Below, one piece after another: positions 1-9,487 of a DNA stretch of 64,000 nucleotides. The translations under genes and the position numbers were made by a program. Source of the DNA: an uncultured Pelagibacteraceae bacterium. Lineage in GTDB: Bacteria > Pseudomonadota > Alphaproteobacteria > Pelagibacterales > Pelagibacteraceae. The DNA lies in contig CACCBF010000001.1 of assembly GCA_902544135.1 (NCBI GenBank), forward strand, positions 1 to 64,000, in the 5' to 3' direction. The stretch's first letter is position 1, and every line of letters starts with the position of its first letter. The notes under the pieces were generated by a model. The model worked only from the letters and a program-made list of their open reading frames with translations, was not told the DNA's origin and did not search any database.

Positions 1-1
1 T

Positions 2-1561
2 ATAACTGAAAAAACCTCAATGCTTATTTGCTATGGTGATAGCATTTTTGCACAAAATCAAAAACATTCAATTAAAGTATTTAAAAATTTCTTTCAAAAA
101 AGATTAAGTAAAAATTTTAACACTGTTCACTTTTTACCATTTTATCCATCAAGCAGTGATAGTGGCTTTGCAGTAAAAGATCATTACAAGATAGATGGTA
201 GGCTTGGCAATTGGTCGGATATAAAAAGTTTTTCAAAAAAAAGTGATGTCATGGCTGATATTGTCATAAATCATTCATCTGCAAGAGGTTTGTGGTTTAA
301 AAATTTTTTAAGAGCAAAAAAACCCGGTAAAGACTATTTTTTAACTGTAGATTCTAAATTTAATATTTCAAAAGTTGTAAGACCAAGAGATCATAAACTT
401 TTAAAAAAAATAAATATTTTTAACAAAACTGATTATCTGTGGCGAACATTCAGTCCAGATCAATTAGATTTAAATTTTAAAAACCCAGCAGTGTTATTGC
501 GATTTATAAAGATCATGATTAATCTAATTAATAATGGAGTTACTATATTTAGGTTAGATGCAATTGCTTATCTTTGGAAAGAAAGTGGAACAAAATGTAA
601 AACACATGAAATCATAAAACTCCTAAGAATGATTTCTGGCTTACTTAATACCCAAACCTTAATAGTTACAGAAACAAACTTGCCTGAAAAAGAAAATTTA
701 AGTTACTTTGGAAAAAATGATGAAGCTAACTGGATATATAATTTTTCGTTACCGCCTTTATTGATCCATGCTTTTTTATTTGAAAACAATTCGTATCTTT
801 ATAATTGGAGTAAAAAACTTCCAAAAAGTAAAAATGGAAACTGTTATTTAAATTTCATTGCATCCCATGATGGAATTGGAATGAGACCCACTGAAGGATT
901 ATTAAGTAACAAAGTTTTAAAAGATTTTCTAAACAGGTTAAAAAAAAATGGATCAAAGTTTTCTTATAGAAAAATTCAAAATAAATCAAAAAAAGTTTAT
1001 GAGGCAAATATAACAATATTCGATGCTTTAAAAAAAACTAATTATGATAATGGCAAGTTTGCATTTGAAAGATATGTTTCTGCTCATTCAATAATGATTG
1101 CTTTCGAAGGAGTGCCAGCGATTTATTTCAACTCCATGTTTGGTACATCTAATGATGAAGCAAAATTTGTTATTACTGGAAATAATCGAGATGTTAATAG
1201 GTATAAATGGAATTTAAGAAATATTTCAAACAAACTTAATAATAAAGACTCTAAAGAGAACTATTTTTATAAAAAGATTTCCAATCTATTAAGTGTCAAA
1301 AAAAAGCAGAAAGCGTTTCATCCAAACGCAAGTAGAGAGAATATTAATCTTGGACCAAAAATATTTTCTTTTAAAAGAGAAAGTATTGATAAAAAACAAA
1401 CTATAATTTGCATAACAAATCTGTCATCAGAAATGCAGTATTTCAAGATAAATAAAAAGTTTCTAAGATACAAAGACTTACTGGGGAGTAAATTATTTTT
1501 TACACTTGATAAAAGAATTAAACTAGATCCGTGTCAAACAATCTGGCTATCTAATAAATAA
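2..1561 (+). CDS. GH13 subfamily 18 disaccharide phosphorylase, 5' end cut by window edge
   Basis: Probable sucrose-phosphorylase-type enzyme that cleaves an alpha-glucoside with phosphate to glucose-1-phosphate. Visible TIM-barrel landmarks are PFYPSSSDSGF, ADIVINHSS, the nucleophile region FRLDAIAYLWKE, the acid/base region VTETNLPEKENLSYFG, and ASHDGIG. The frame is open back to base 2, and the family has about 40-50 residues before the LICYGDS strand. The ATG at 20 is therefore an internal methionine and the real start lies outside the window. Within GH13_18, glucosylglycerate, glucosylglycerol and sucrose are all possible substrates. A compatible-solute role is plausible for a marine cell, but the sequence alone does not decide it. 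Confidence 0.85.
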   Translation: MTEKTSMLICYGDSIFAQNQKHSIKVFKNFFQKRLSKNFNTVHFLPFYPSSSDSGFAVKDHYKIDGRLGNWSDIKSFSKKSDVMADIVINHSSARGLWFKNFLRAKKPGKDYFLTVDSKFNISKVVRPRDHKLLKKINIFNKTDYLWRTFSPDQLDLNFKNPAVLLRFIKIMINLINNGVTIFRLDAIAYLWKESGTKCKTHEIIKLLRMISGLLNTQTLIVTETNLPEKENLSYFGKNDEANWIYNFSLPPLLIHAFLFENNSYLYNWSKKLPKSKNGNCYLNFIASHDGIGMRPTEGLLSNKVLKDFLNRLKKNGSKFSYRKIQNKSKKVYEANITIFDALKKTNYDNGKFAFERYVSAHSIMIAFEGVPAIYFNSMFGTSNDEAKFVITGNNRDVNRYKWNLRNISNKLNNKDSKENYFYKKISNLLSVKKKQKAFHPNASRENINLGPKIFSFKRESIDKKQTIICITNLSSEMQYFKINKKFLRYKDLLGSKLFFTLDKRIKLDPCQTIWLSNK

Positions 1562-1562
1562 A

Positions 1563-2288
1563 TTATTTTTCCCAATCAAATCTTGGAAAAGAATTAAAAA
1601 TTTTAAATATACCATCCGACCATTGATTGCATACTTTAGAATACTCATCATCAGCGATATTCAAACATTTTTGTGAAAGAATTTTATATCCATCTTTTTT
1701 ATAAACCACAAAATCAATTGGTGGCCCAACAGTTAAGTCACTTTTTAAGGTAGAGTCGATTGATATCAAAGCACATCTAGAAGCATCCCCAATTGATACA
1801 TCAGGTTTTATTACTCTATCTAAAATTGGTTTACCATATTTCACCTCACCAATTACTAGATAAGGTTTACTGTCTGCCGGTTTGATGTAGTTACCTTGCG
1901 GGTAAACTAAGTAAAGCTCCATTGGTTGGTCTTTAATTTGTCCACCGACTATAAAAGTTGAACCAAGCAATACTGTATCTGTATTAATGCCTTTTGGCAT
2001 TGAATGTTTTACATTTAGCGATCCAACATAAGAAGCTATTTGATCAAAATCTTTACAAGTGTTTAAATTAAGTTTTTCGGATGTGTCATCTAAATCTTTT
2101 TCAATGGATTTATATACTGCTTGTGAAGTTCCTAAATTTCCAGAGGTAACGATTACAATTGTTCTATCACCAACATCATAAGTAAACATTTTAGAGTAAA
2201 TATTTACATTGTCTAAACCAGCATTCGTTCTTGAGTCTGAAGCAAAAACTAGGCCATCATTTGCTTTTATACCAATACAATAAGTCAT
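1563..2288 (-). CDS. Anbu-type proteasome-like peptidase
   Basis: Cytosolic Ntn-hydrolase of the Anbu (bacterial proteasome-related, HslV-like) family. The ATG at 2286-2288 is preferred to the upstream TTG at 2298-2300. It makes the protein start M-TYCIGIK, so the catalytic threonine becomes residue 1 after methionine removal. Numbered that way, Asp17 (FASDSR) and Lys32 (YSKMF) fall where the Thr/Asp/Lys triad is expected. Length is 241 residues, normal for Anbu. It is transcribed away from the circularly permuted ATP-grasp gene, its usual companion. The natural substrate of Anbu is not established. The 3' end abuts the convergent phosphorylase gene with one base between stops. Confidence 0.85.
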   Translation of the reverse strand: MTYCIGIKANDGLVFASDSRTNAGLDNVNIYSKMFTYDVGDRTIVIVTSGNLGTSQAVYKSIEKDLDDTSEKLNLNTCKDFDQIASYVGSLNVKHSMPKGINTDTVLLGSTFIVGGQIKDQPMELYLVYPQGNYIKPADSKPYLVIGEVKYGKPILDRVIKPDVSIGDASRCALISIDSTLKSDLTVGPPIDFVVYKKDGYKILSQKCLNIADDEYSKVCNQWSDGIFKIFNSFPRFDWEK

Positions 2289-2396
2289 TATTTCTAGCAA
2301 TATTTTTAAATTTGCATAATGTATAATCTATTTCTTACATAACAGGTATAACAATTATACAATTGAATTAATTAATTTAAAATTTGAAGATATTTT

Positions 2397-3839
2397 ATGG
2401 CCTCTAAATTATGGAAAGATTATAACGCCAAAAATGCATATGATGGTTATTTTACAGCGGATAACAAATTAAGAAAACACGCAAAAATAATATCTGGTAT
2501 TTTAGAAAAGTACGGAAAAAAGAAACTGCAAGAAATTGAAAAAAACTGTCAAAGTACAATTAGTGCCAGAGGAATAAATTTTAGAGTTTACGCTGCAAAT
2601 AATAGAGCCGAAGAAAAAAAATGGCCGTTAGATATTATTCCAAGAATAATACCAAAACCTGTTTGGAATAAAATTTCCAAAGGTTTAAAACAAAGAGCCA
2701 AAGCTCTTAATCTTTTTATTGATGATATCTATAATCAAAAAAAAATTTTTAAAGACAAGATAATACCTGCAGACTTAATTTTAGAATCTCCCTATTATGT
2801 AAAACAGTGTGAAGGGTTTTCACCAAAGTTTAAGGCTTGGTCTAATATATCTGGGATCGATTTAATAAGAAACAAAAACGGAGAATATTTAGTTCTTGAA
2901 GATAATTTAAGAGTACCATCAGGTGTCTCTTATATGCTTGAGAATAGAATGGTTATGATGGATGTTTTTCCAGAACTATTTTCTAGATATAAGGTTTCAT
3001 CAATTCACCAGTACACAAATAAATTATACAATTGTATGGTTGAGTGTATTCCAAAAAAGACAGCTAATCCTCACATGGTTGTTTTAACTCCAGGAATTTA
3101 TAATTCGGCTTACTTTGAACACTCATTTTTAGCAGAGCAAATGGGAATTGCTTTAGTTGAAGGTAAGGACCTTTTTGTTGAAGATGATAATGTATATATG
3201 AAAACTGTTAAAGGACCTCTTAAAGTTGACTGTATTTATAGAAGACTTGATGACAGTTTTCTAGATCCCAAAGTATTTAATAAAGAGTCTTTAATTGGAG
3301 TTCCAGGTTTATTTAAATGTTGGTTAAAAAAAAATGTCGGTATCTTAAATGCGATAGGAACGGGAGTTGCAGACGACAAAGTTGTCTATTCGTATGTAAA
3401 TAGAATGATTACTTATTATCTAGGTGAACAACCTTTGTTAAACCAAGTAGAAACATATTTATGTCATGAAGAAGATCAAAAAAAATATGTTTTAGAAAAT
3501 CTATCCAAGTTAGTTGTAAAACCCGCAAATGCTTCAGGTGGCTATGGTTTAATGATAGGACCCAAAGCGCCAAAAAAAGAGATTGAAGAGGTAAGACAAA
3601 AAATTTTAAAAAATCCAAGAGAATTTATTGCTCAACCACTAGAAGTGTTGTCAACTGGTCCAACTATAACTAATAATAATATCGAGCCGAGACATGTTGA
3701 TTTAAGACCATTCGTTTTAACAGGAAAATCAAATTATGTAACTTCAGGCGGACTTACAAGAGTAGCCTTGAGAAAAGGTAGTACTATTGTAAATAGTTCA
3801 CAGGGTGGCGGATCCAAAGACACTTTAATTGTTGGCTAA
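2397..3839 (+). CDS. circularly permuted ATP-grasp protein (DUF404/DUF407)
   Basis: 480-residue CP_ATPgrasp_2 protein, predicted to activate a carboxylate with ATP for amide or peptide bond formation. Visible family landmarks are GEYLVLEDNLRVPSGVSYML, LTPGIYNSAYFEHSFLA, VKPANASGGYG, and the C-terminal GGLTRVAL...NSSQGGGSKDT, where the family normally ends. In many bacteria this gene sits with an alpha-E gene, a transglutaminase-like gene and Anbu. Here only Anbu is adjacent, divergent across 108 bases, and no alpha-E domain is fused. A peptide-tagging or cofactor-like ligation role is inferred from the family; no product is known to me. Confidence 0.85.
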   Translation: MASKLWKDYNAKNAYDGYFTADNKLRKHAKIISGILEKYGKKKLQEIEKNCQSTISARGINFRVYAANNRAEEKKWPLDIIPRIIPKPVWNKISKGLKQRAKALNLFIDDIYNQKKIFKDKIIPADLILESPYYVKQCEGFSPKFKAWSNISGIDLIRNKNGEYLVLEDNLRVPSGVSYMLENRMVMMDVFPELFSRYKVSSIHQYTNKLYNCMVECIPKKTANPHMVVLTPGIYNSAYFEHSFLAEQMGIALVEGKDLFVEDDNVYMKTVKGPLKVDCIYRRLDDSFLDPKVFNKESLIGVPGLFKCWLKKNVGILNAIGTGVADDKVVYSYVNRMITYYLGEQPLLNQVETYLCHEEDQKKYVLENLSKLVVKPANASGGYGLMIGPKAPKKEIEEVRQKILKNPREFIAQPLEVLSTGPTITNNNIEPRHVDLRPFVLTGKSNYVTSGGLTRVALRKGSTIVNSSQGGGSKDTLIVG

Positions 3840-3846
3840 AAAAAAT

Positions 3847-4248
3847 TTATTCAACAAGAGCTTTTTCTAAAAATTTTAAATCAAGTTTACAATCTTTGTA
3901 CCCACGCTTGACTACATTTAAATATCTTTCTGTTGGAAATCTAAAAGGTGTTTTTTTAGTCATGGTATAAGTCATTATTTTTTTTCCCTCATATAAAAAA
4001 TAATATTTTTTATATAAAATAGGAAAATCTTCATAGACATCTAGTTTTTTTTCATCACTCTTTGATATTTCAAATAAACCACCTGGAACCATTGAATTTT
4101 TTTTGGGTTCAATGTCAGCTGCTCTATATTTACTTCGAAAAGTTAATCTGAAATCTTTTAAGTCTATCTTTTTTAGAAAAATGCTATCCTTACATCTCCT
4201 TTTCATTTGAATGTGATGAAGATTACTACCGTAAGCAAAGTAAAGCAT
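3847..4248 (-). CDS. gamma-glutamylcyclotransferase-like protein (AIG2/GGCT fold)
   Basis: 133-residue protein opening with LYFAYGSNL, the substrate-binding YGSN loop of the GGCT fold. A glutamate at position 73 in LDVYEDFP sits where the catalytic glutamate of GGCT and GGACT enzymes lies. Such enzymes release 5-oxoproline from gamma-glutamyl amines or peptides. It is directly downstream of the MoCF-domain gene (4248/4249, no gap) and so probably cotranscribed with it. It converges on the ATP-grasp gene with 7 bases between stops. A link to the Anbu/ATP-grasp pair is only suggested by proximity. The exact substrate cannot be read from the sequence. Confidence 0.75.
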   Translation of the reverse strand: MLYFAYGSNLHHIQMKRRCKDSIFLKKIDLKDFRLTFRSKYRAADIEPKKNSMVPGGLFEISKSDEKKLDVYEDFPILYKKYYFLYEGKKIMTYTMTKKTPFRFPTERYLNVVKRGYKDCKLDLKFLEKALVE

Positions 4249-4998
4249 TTATCTCTCTACAATTTCGATATTTTTTTCTTTTATAAATTTTAGAATTTGA
4301 GTATTGCAGTAGTCAATTTTAGATTGATTTTCAGATCTCAAGACGATTGATACACCTAACTTGCCAGCATGAAAAAAAGGATAACTTCCAATTTCAACAT
4401 CCTGGTTTTGATCTTGAACTTTCATCAAAGAATTAGCAATTTCACTTTCAACTGTTCTTAGATTAATCGTATGACTTAAAATTGGTTCTCCACCAGCTAA
4501 TTTATTCTTCAATCCTCCTAACATAGACTTCATAATTGATGGTACACCTGGTAAACAAAATACATTTTCAACACTAAATCCTGGAGCACCACTTGTTGGA
4601 TTTAAAATTAATTCTGCGTTTTCTGGCATCCACGCCATTCTTTGTCTGCCTTCATTGAATTCCCCTTTTTTATAATAAGAGTCTAAAATCTTAAAAGCTT
4701 CTTTATGTATTTCATATTTTCGATTGAAAGCTTTTGAAACGGATTGTGCAGTAATATCGTCATGAGTAGGACCAATCCCTCCGGTTGTAAAAACATAATC
4801 GTTAGATTTCCTTAAAACATTAAGAGTATCGACGATTGTTTGCTCTACATCAGGAATAACTCTTACTTCATTTATTTTTATGCCGATTGAATTAAGCCAA
4901 AGAGCTAATGTGCTAGTATTTGTATCCTGAGTTCTTCCTGATAAAATTTCATTACCAATTATCAAAATTGCAGCATTAACTTTTTTGTTTTTACTCAT
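4249..4998 (-). CDS. molybdopterin-binding (MoCF/CinA N-terminal) domain protein
   Basis: 249 residues with the MoCF_biosynth fold shown by IIGNEILSGRTQDTN near residue 14 and FTTGGIGPTHDD near 70. It matches the N-terminal half of CinA and stand-alone FAD-synthetase-like or competence-damage proteins. The CinA C-terminal nicotinamide-nucleotide amidase domain is absent. Its role is uncertain; relatives have been linked to nucleotide pyrophosphatase activity, but a pterin cofactor role is not supported by any neighbour. The start is only 21 bases from the divergent sfsA start. It is followed without a gap by the GGCT-like gene. Confidence 0.75.
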   Translation of the reverse strand: MSKNKKVNAAILIIGNEILSGRTQDTNTSTLALWLNSIGIKINEVRVIPDVEQTIVDTLNVLRKSNDYVFTTGGIGPTHDDITAQSVSKAFNRKYEIHKEAFKILDSYYKKGEFNEGRQRMAWMPENAELILNPTSGAPGFSVENVFCLPGVPSIMKSMLGGLKNKLAGGEPILSHTINLRTVESEIANSLMKVQDQNQDVEIGSYPFFHAGKLGVSIVLRSENQSKIDYCNTQILKFIKEKNIEIVER

Positions 4999-5019
4999 TA
5001 TTATATGTATAATTTGAAA

Positions 5020-5718
5020 ATGGAATTTACCAAGTCTTTAATAAAAGGCAAATTAATCAAAAGATATAAACGTTTTTTTGTTGATGTTAAATTAGGTAAA
5101 CAAGTAGTTACGGCACATTGTCCTAATACAGGATCGATGAAAGGCTTGTTAGATGAGGGGAATGAGGCCTATCTTTTAAAGAACGATGATCCAAAAAGAA
5201 AGTTGAAATACACACTTCAAATTTTAAAAGCTAAGGGAAATCTTGTTGGTGTAAATACCCATTTAGCTAACAAAATTGTTCATAATGGTTTAATAGAAAA
5301 TCTTATAAGTGAGTTAAAGAATAATAAAACAATCAAACCAGAAGTTTTTTTCAATAAAGAGACAAGATTCGATTTTTTAGCTGAAAAAAATAATAAAAAG
5401 ATCTTTATAGAGGTAAAAAATGTAACACTTTTTCGTGATACTAAAACTGCTGAATTTCCTGATGCAATTACCTCAAGAGGATCAAAGCATTTACTCACCC
5501 TTATTGATGCCATAAAAAAAGGTTATAAAACATACTTAATTTTTCTAGTGCAAATACAAAATATGGAAAACTTTAAAATAGCAAAAGACATAGACCCAGA
5601 ATATTATAATAATTATCAGGTTGCTAAAAAAGCAGGGGTAAATTTTTTAGCGTATAGATGTAAAATTAGTTCAAAAAAAATTTTGATCGAAAAAAAATTA
5701 AAGATTATTAATGAATAA
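5020..5718 (+). CDS. sfsA: SfsA family DNA/RNA nuclease
   Basis: SfsA homologue. The start chosen is the ATG at 5020, giving MEFTKSLIKGKLIKRYKRF, which matches the family N-terminus and gives 232 residues, close to the usual length. An upstream in-frame ATG at 5005 would put a perfect TATAAT (5008-5013) inside the gene. Conserved stretches are AHCPNTGSMKGLL, ETRFDFL, IFIEVKNVTL, and FPDAITSRGSKHL, which contains the nuclease-like acidic and lysine residues. The family was first named for sugar-fermentation stimulation; nuclease activity is reported for relatives. The 3' end overlaps map by 8 bases. Confidence 0.9.
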   Translation: MEFTKSLIKGKLIKRYKRFFVDVKLGKQVVTAHCPNTGSMKGLLDEGNEAYLLKNDDPKRKLKYTLQILKAKGNLVGVNTHLANKIVHNGLIENLISELKNNKTIKPEVFFNKETRFDFLAEKNNKKIFIEVKNVTLFRDTKTAEFPDAITSRGSKHLLTLIDAIKKGYKTYLIFLVQIQNMENFKIAKDIDPEYYNNYQVAKKAGVNFLAYRCKISSKKILIEKKLKIINE

Positions 5719-6484
5719 TTACTCTGAAAAGTTTGAAAAAATGAGAATTGCAGGTAACCTTGCTGCAAAAACTTTAGATATGCTCACTGAAAATATTAAA
5801 GAAGGTGTTACAACAAGCTACATAGATAAACTTGGCTATGAATTTATAAGAGATAATGGAGGTCACTCTGCTCCACTTTTTTATAGGGGTTTTGAAAAAT
5901 CATTATGTACATCTTTAAACCATGTTGTCTGTCATGGTATACCCTCAGACGATAGAATTTTACAAGATGGCGATGCTTTAAATGTGGATGTTACTGCAAT
6001 CATTAATAATCATTATGGGGATACTAGTAGAATGTTTTGTGTTGGCAAAACGTCAGTAAAATTAAACAATTTAATTGATGCTACTTATGAAGGAATGATG
6101 AAAGCAATTAAAATTCTTAGACCAGGTATTAAAATTGGAGATATTGGACATGAAATTCAATCCTATGTCGAAGAAAGAGGTTTTTCAGTGGTAAGAGATT
6201 TTTGTGGTCATGGAATTGGAACAGTGTTTCATGAATCACCTAATATTTTACATTATGGTAATAAAAATACCGGTATGGAATTAAGACCAGGTATGACTTT
6301 TACAATAGAGCCAATGATAAATGCTGGAAAATTTGATACTAAAGTTTTAAACGATGGTTGGACTGCTGTAACAAAAGATAAATCTTTATCAGCACAATTC
6401 GAGCATACAATAGGAATAACTGAAAATGGTTATGAAATCTTTACAGAATCTGCTAAAGGATATTCTAAACCACCATACAATTAA
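5711..6484 (+). CDS. map: type I methionine aminopeptidase
   Basis: Removes the initiator methionine from new proteins in the cytosol. 257 residues, normal for type I MetAP. The metal-binding set is visible: Asp in DALNVDVTAI, Asp in YGDTSRMF, His in GHGIGTVFHE, Glu in TIEPM, and Glu in QFEHTIGIT. CHGIPSD holds the conserved substrate-pocket histidine. It overlaps sfsA by 8 bases and purB by 1 base (TAATG), so it sits in the middle of a plus-strand operon running into purine synthesis. No oddities. Confidence 0.96.
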   Translation: MNNYSEKFEKMRIAGNLAAKTLDMLTENIKEGVTTSYIDKLGYEFIRDNGGHSAPLFYRGFEKSLCTSLNHVVCHGIPSDDRILQDGDALNVDVTAIINNHYGDTSRMFCVGKTSVKLNNLIDATYEGMMKAIKILRPGIKIGDIGHEIQSYVEERGFSVVRDFCGHGIGTVFHESPNILHYGNKNTGMELRPGMTFTIEPMINAGKFDTKVLNDGWTAVTKDKSLSAQFEHTIGITENGYEIFTESAKGYSKPPYN

Positions 6485-7776
6485 TGATAAAAAGATACTC
6501 TCGTAAAGAATTAACAGACATATGGTCTGAGGAGAATAAGTACAAGATTTGGCTTGATGTAGAAATTGCAGCAGCTCAAGCAATGGAAAAATTAAACCAA
6601 ATTCCAAAAGGAGTTTCCTCAACGGTTAGAAAAAAAGCAAGAATTAACGTAAAAAGAATTCATCAAATTGAAAGTCAGGTCAAACATGATGTGATTGCTT
6701 TTTTAACATCTGTAACTGAAAAAGCTGGATTGAAAGCAAGGTATCTACATCAAGGGATGACATCGTCTGATGTCTTAGATACAAGTTTTAATATTCAATT
6801 AGTCCAATCAGGAAAAATTCTTGTCAAAGATTTAGATCAAATTTTAAAAGCACTAAAAAAACAAGCACTTAAATATAAATTTACTCCTTGTATGGGAAGA
6901 AGTCATGGTATACATGCTGAACCAATTACATTTGGTCTTAAATTAGCATCTTTTTATGAGGAGTTTAAAAGAAATAAAAAAAGATTAATCGATGCAATTG
7001 ATGAAGTCTCTACATGTGCAATATCAGGTGCTGTTGGGACTTTTGCAAATATTTCTCCAAAGGTCGAACAACATGTTGCAAAAAAACTTGGATTAAAAGT
7101 TGAACCAATTTCAACTCAAATAATTCCTCGTGATCGTCATGCTTTTTATTTTTCAGTCTTAGGTATTATAGCTGGATCCATTGAAAGAGTTGCAACAGAA
7201 ATAAGACATCTTCAAAGAACTGAAGTTTATGAGTTACAAGAATACTTCTCAAAAAATCAAAAGGGATCCTCGGCGATGCCACATAAAAAAAATCCTATCT
7301 TAAGTGAAAATCTTACAGGCTTGTCAAGAATAGTAAGAAGTGCTGTTGCGCCTGCTTTAGAAAATATTGCTTTATGGCATGAAAGAGACATTTCACACTC
7401 AAGTGTAGAGAGAAATATAGGACCAGACACAAACATCACTCTTGATTTCGCTTTAGTAAGACTAGCTAATATATTAGATAATATGATTGTTTATCCAAAA
7501 AAAATGTTACAAAATTTAAATTTAACAAAAGGATTAATTTTTTCTCAAGAATTAATGTTAGAATTAACAAAAACTGGATTAAGTAGAGAAAAATCTTATA
7601 GAATGATTCAAAATTATGCAAAAAAATGTTTTGCAGAAGATCTGGACTTGTATAGCGTTATTCACACTGATAAATACATAATTACTAAGATTTCACCAAA
7701 AAAATTACAATCCATTTTTAGTTACGCTAAACATTTTAAGAATGTGAACTTAATATTTAAAAGAGTATTCAGATAA
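6484..7776 (+). CDS. purB: adenylosuccinate lyase
   Basis: Catalyses two steps of purine synthesis: release of fumarate from SAICAR to give AICAR, and from adenylosuccinate to give AMP. 430 residues. Superfamily motifs are clear: [25 protein letters not shown] with the catalytic histidine, and the signature loop [16 protein letters not shown] with the catalytic serine. It starts one base inside map and ends one base inside purC. Together with purC, purS, purQ and purL it forms a tight operon. Confidence 0.96.
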   Translation: MIKRYSRKELTDIWSEENKYKIWLDVEIAAAQAMEKLNQIPKGVSSTVRKKARINVKRIHQIESQVKHDVIAFLTSVTEKAGLKARYLHQGMTSSDVLDTSFNIQLVQSGKILVKDLDQILKALKKQALKYKFTPCMGRSHGIHAEPITFGLKLASFYEEFKRNKKRLIDAIDEVSTCAISGAVGTFANISPKVEQHVAKKLGLKVEPISTQIIPRDRHAFYFSVLGIIAGSIERVATEIRHLQRTEVYELQEYFSKNQKGSSAMPHKKNPILSENLTGLSRIVRSAVAPALENIALWHERDISHSSVERNIGPDTNITLDFALVRLANILDNMIVYPKKMLQNLNLTKGLIFSQELMLELTKTGLSREKSYRMIQNYAKKCFAEDLDLYSVIHTDKYIITKISPKKLQSIFSYAKHFKNVNLIFKRVFR

Positions 7777-8561
7777 TGAAAAAAGGTAAAAAATTATATG
7801 AAGGAAAAGCAAAAATCATTTATGCTTCTTCTGATAAAAATTTAGTTATTCAATATTTTAAAGATGACGCTACTGCTTTTAATAATCAAAAAAAAAGCAC
7901 TATAGAGGGAAAAGGTGTATTGAATAATCGTATTTCAGAACACATACTTTCTAATCTGTCTCAAATAGGAATTAAAAATCATTTAGTAAAAAGATTAAAT
8001 ATGAGAGAACAATTAATCAAATTAGTAGAAATTATTCCAATAGAGTTTGTTGTCAGAAATGTTGCTACCGGTTCTTTAACGAAAAGACTTGGAATTGAAG
8101 ATGGGACGGTTCTTAAAGAACCCCTAATAGAATACTGTTTAAAAGATGATGAACTTGGAGACCCCTTAATAGCAGAAGATCATATTTATGCTTTTGAGTG
8201 GGCCTCAAAAAAAGAAATTGAAAAAGTAAAAAAAATGATCTTAAGAATTAACGATTTCATGATTGGTATGTTTAGAGGCGTTGGCATCAAATTGATAGAC
8301 TTTAAACTTGAGTTTGGAAGAATAAAAATAAGCGGTAAGAATGAGGTTATTTTAGCTGATGAAATTAGTCCAGATACTTGTCGATTATGGGACTCTGTTA
8401 CTGAAAAGAAATTAGATAAAGATAGATTTAGAAAAGATTTAGGAGATTTAATACCAGCATATACTGAAGTAGCAAAAAGACTAGGAATTTTACATGAACA
8501 ATCCAATGTTACTGCAGTCAATGTAACAAAATTATCTTCAGTTAAAAAAAAGAGTAAATGA
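7776..8561 (+). CDS. purC: phosphoribosylaminoimidazole-succinocarboxamide synthase
   Basis: SAICAR synthetase, which joins aspartate to CAIR using ATP in purine synthesis. 261 residues. Family landmarks are [12 protein letters not shown] at the N-terminus, [15 protein letters not shown], and [14 protein letters not shown]. Its product feeds PurB, encoded just upstream. It overlaps purB by 1 base and purS by 4 (ATGA), which suggests translational coupling. The last ~15 residues are a lysine-rich tail. Confidence 0.96.
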   Translation: MKKGKKLYEGKAKIIYASSDKNLVIQYFKDDATAFNNQKKSTIEGKGVLNNRISEHILSNLSQIGIKNHLVKRLNMREQLIKLVEIIPIEFVVRNVATGSLTKRLGIEDGTVLKEPLIEYCLKDDELGDPLIAEDHIYAFEWASKKEIEKVKKMILRINDFMIGMFRGVGIKLIDFKLEFGRIKISGKNEVILADEISPDTCRLWDSVTEKKLDKDRFRKDLGDLIPAYTEVAKRLGILHEQSNVTAVNVTKLSSVKKKSK

Positions 8562-8800
8562 AGGTTTCTGCAATTATCACTTTAAAAAAAGATGTTCTGG
8601 ATCCGCAAGGAAAAGTAATCCATCAAACTTTAGATGGAATGGGATTTAAAGATGTTAATGAAGTTAGACAAGGTAAATATTTTGAAATTGACGTAAAAGA
8701 AAACGATCCAAAAAAAGCTCAAAAAATTGTTGAAGATATGTGTAACAAACTCTTAGCGAATCTTGTAATAGAGAATTATAAAATTATTGAGATACAATAA
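8558..8800 (+). CDS. purS: phosphoribosylformylglycinamidine synthase subunit PurS
   Basis: 80-residue bridging subunit of the three-part FGAM synthase. PurS links the glutaminase PurQ to the small-form synthase PurL and helps channel ammonia. It shows the typical ferredoxin-like pattern: [28 protein letters not shown] and [11 protein letters not shown]. Its presence fits the short PurL downstream, since large fused PurL proteins do without PurS. It overlaps purC by 4 bases and is followed at once by purQ. Confidence 0.95.
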   Translation: MKVSAIITLKKDVLDPQGKVIHQTLDGMGFKDVNEVRQGKYFEIDVKENDPKKAQKIVEDMCNKLLANLVIENYKIIEIQ

Positions 8801-8803
8801 TTG

Positions 8804-9487
8804 ATGAAATCAGCAGTAATTACTTTTCCAGGTTCAAATTGTGACAGAGATATGCACGTTGCACTGACTAAGTTTGGTTTTAAAAATAAAATGGTCTGGC
8901 ATAATGATAATGAATTACCTAAATCTGATTTGGTAGTACTTCCAGGGGGATTTTCATATGGTGATTATTTGAGATGTGGAAGCATGGCTTCTAAATCAAA
9001 GATAATGCAATCAGTAATCAATTTTGCAAAATCAGGTGGATTAGTAATGGGAATTTGTAATGGTTTTCAGATTTTGGTTGAAAGCGGATTGGTTCCAGGA
9101 ATTTTGTTGAGAAATAAATATTTAGAATTTATTTGTAAAAATATTTTTGTAAAAATTGATAATAAAGACAACCCATATTTTAAAAATTTAGATAAAGAGG
9201 TATTTGAGCTTCATATTGCTCACAATGAGGGAAATTACTTTTGCACCAATGATCAACTTAAAGAAATTGAAGACAATAATCAGGTAGCAATTTATTATTG
9301 CAATGACAATGGAAAAACAGAAGAAAAATATAATCCAAATGGTTCTTTAAAGAATATTGCTGGTATTTTTAATAAGGAGAAAAATGTTTTAGGAATGATG
9401 CCCCATCCAGAGAGAATGATTGATCAGAGTTTATCTGGTGAAGATGGATCTTTATTTTTTAAAAATTTAATAAATAACATCAAATAA
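8804..9487 (+). CDS. purQ: phosphoribosylformylglycinamidine synthase glutaminase subunit PurQ
   Basis: Class I glutaminase that supplies ammonia to PurL. 227 residues from the ATG at 8804; a TTG directly before it (8801) is not needed. The catalytic cysteine is in GICNGFQIL, with the His/Glu of the triad in [17 protein letters not shown] and [14 protein letters not shown] are PurQ hallmarks. It lies between purS and purL, and the purL ATG overlaps its stop codon by one base. Confidence 0.95.
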   Translation: MKSAVITFPGSNCDRDMHVALTKFGFKNKMVWHNDNELPKSDLVVLPGGFSYGDYLRCGSMASKSKIMQSVINFAKSGGLVMGICNGFQILVESGLVPGILLRNKYLEFICKNIFVKIDNKDNPYFKNLDKEVFELHIAHNEGNYFCTNDQLKEIEDNNQVAIYYCNDNGKTEEKYNPNGSLKNIAGIFNKEKNVLGMMPHPERMIDQSLSGEDGSLFFKNLINNIK

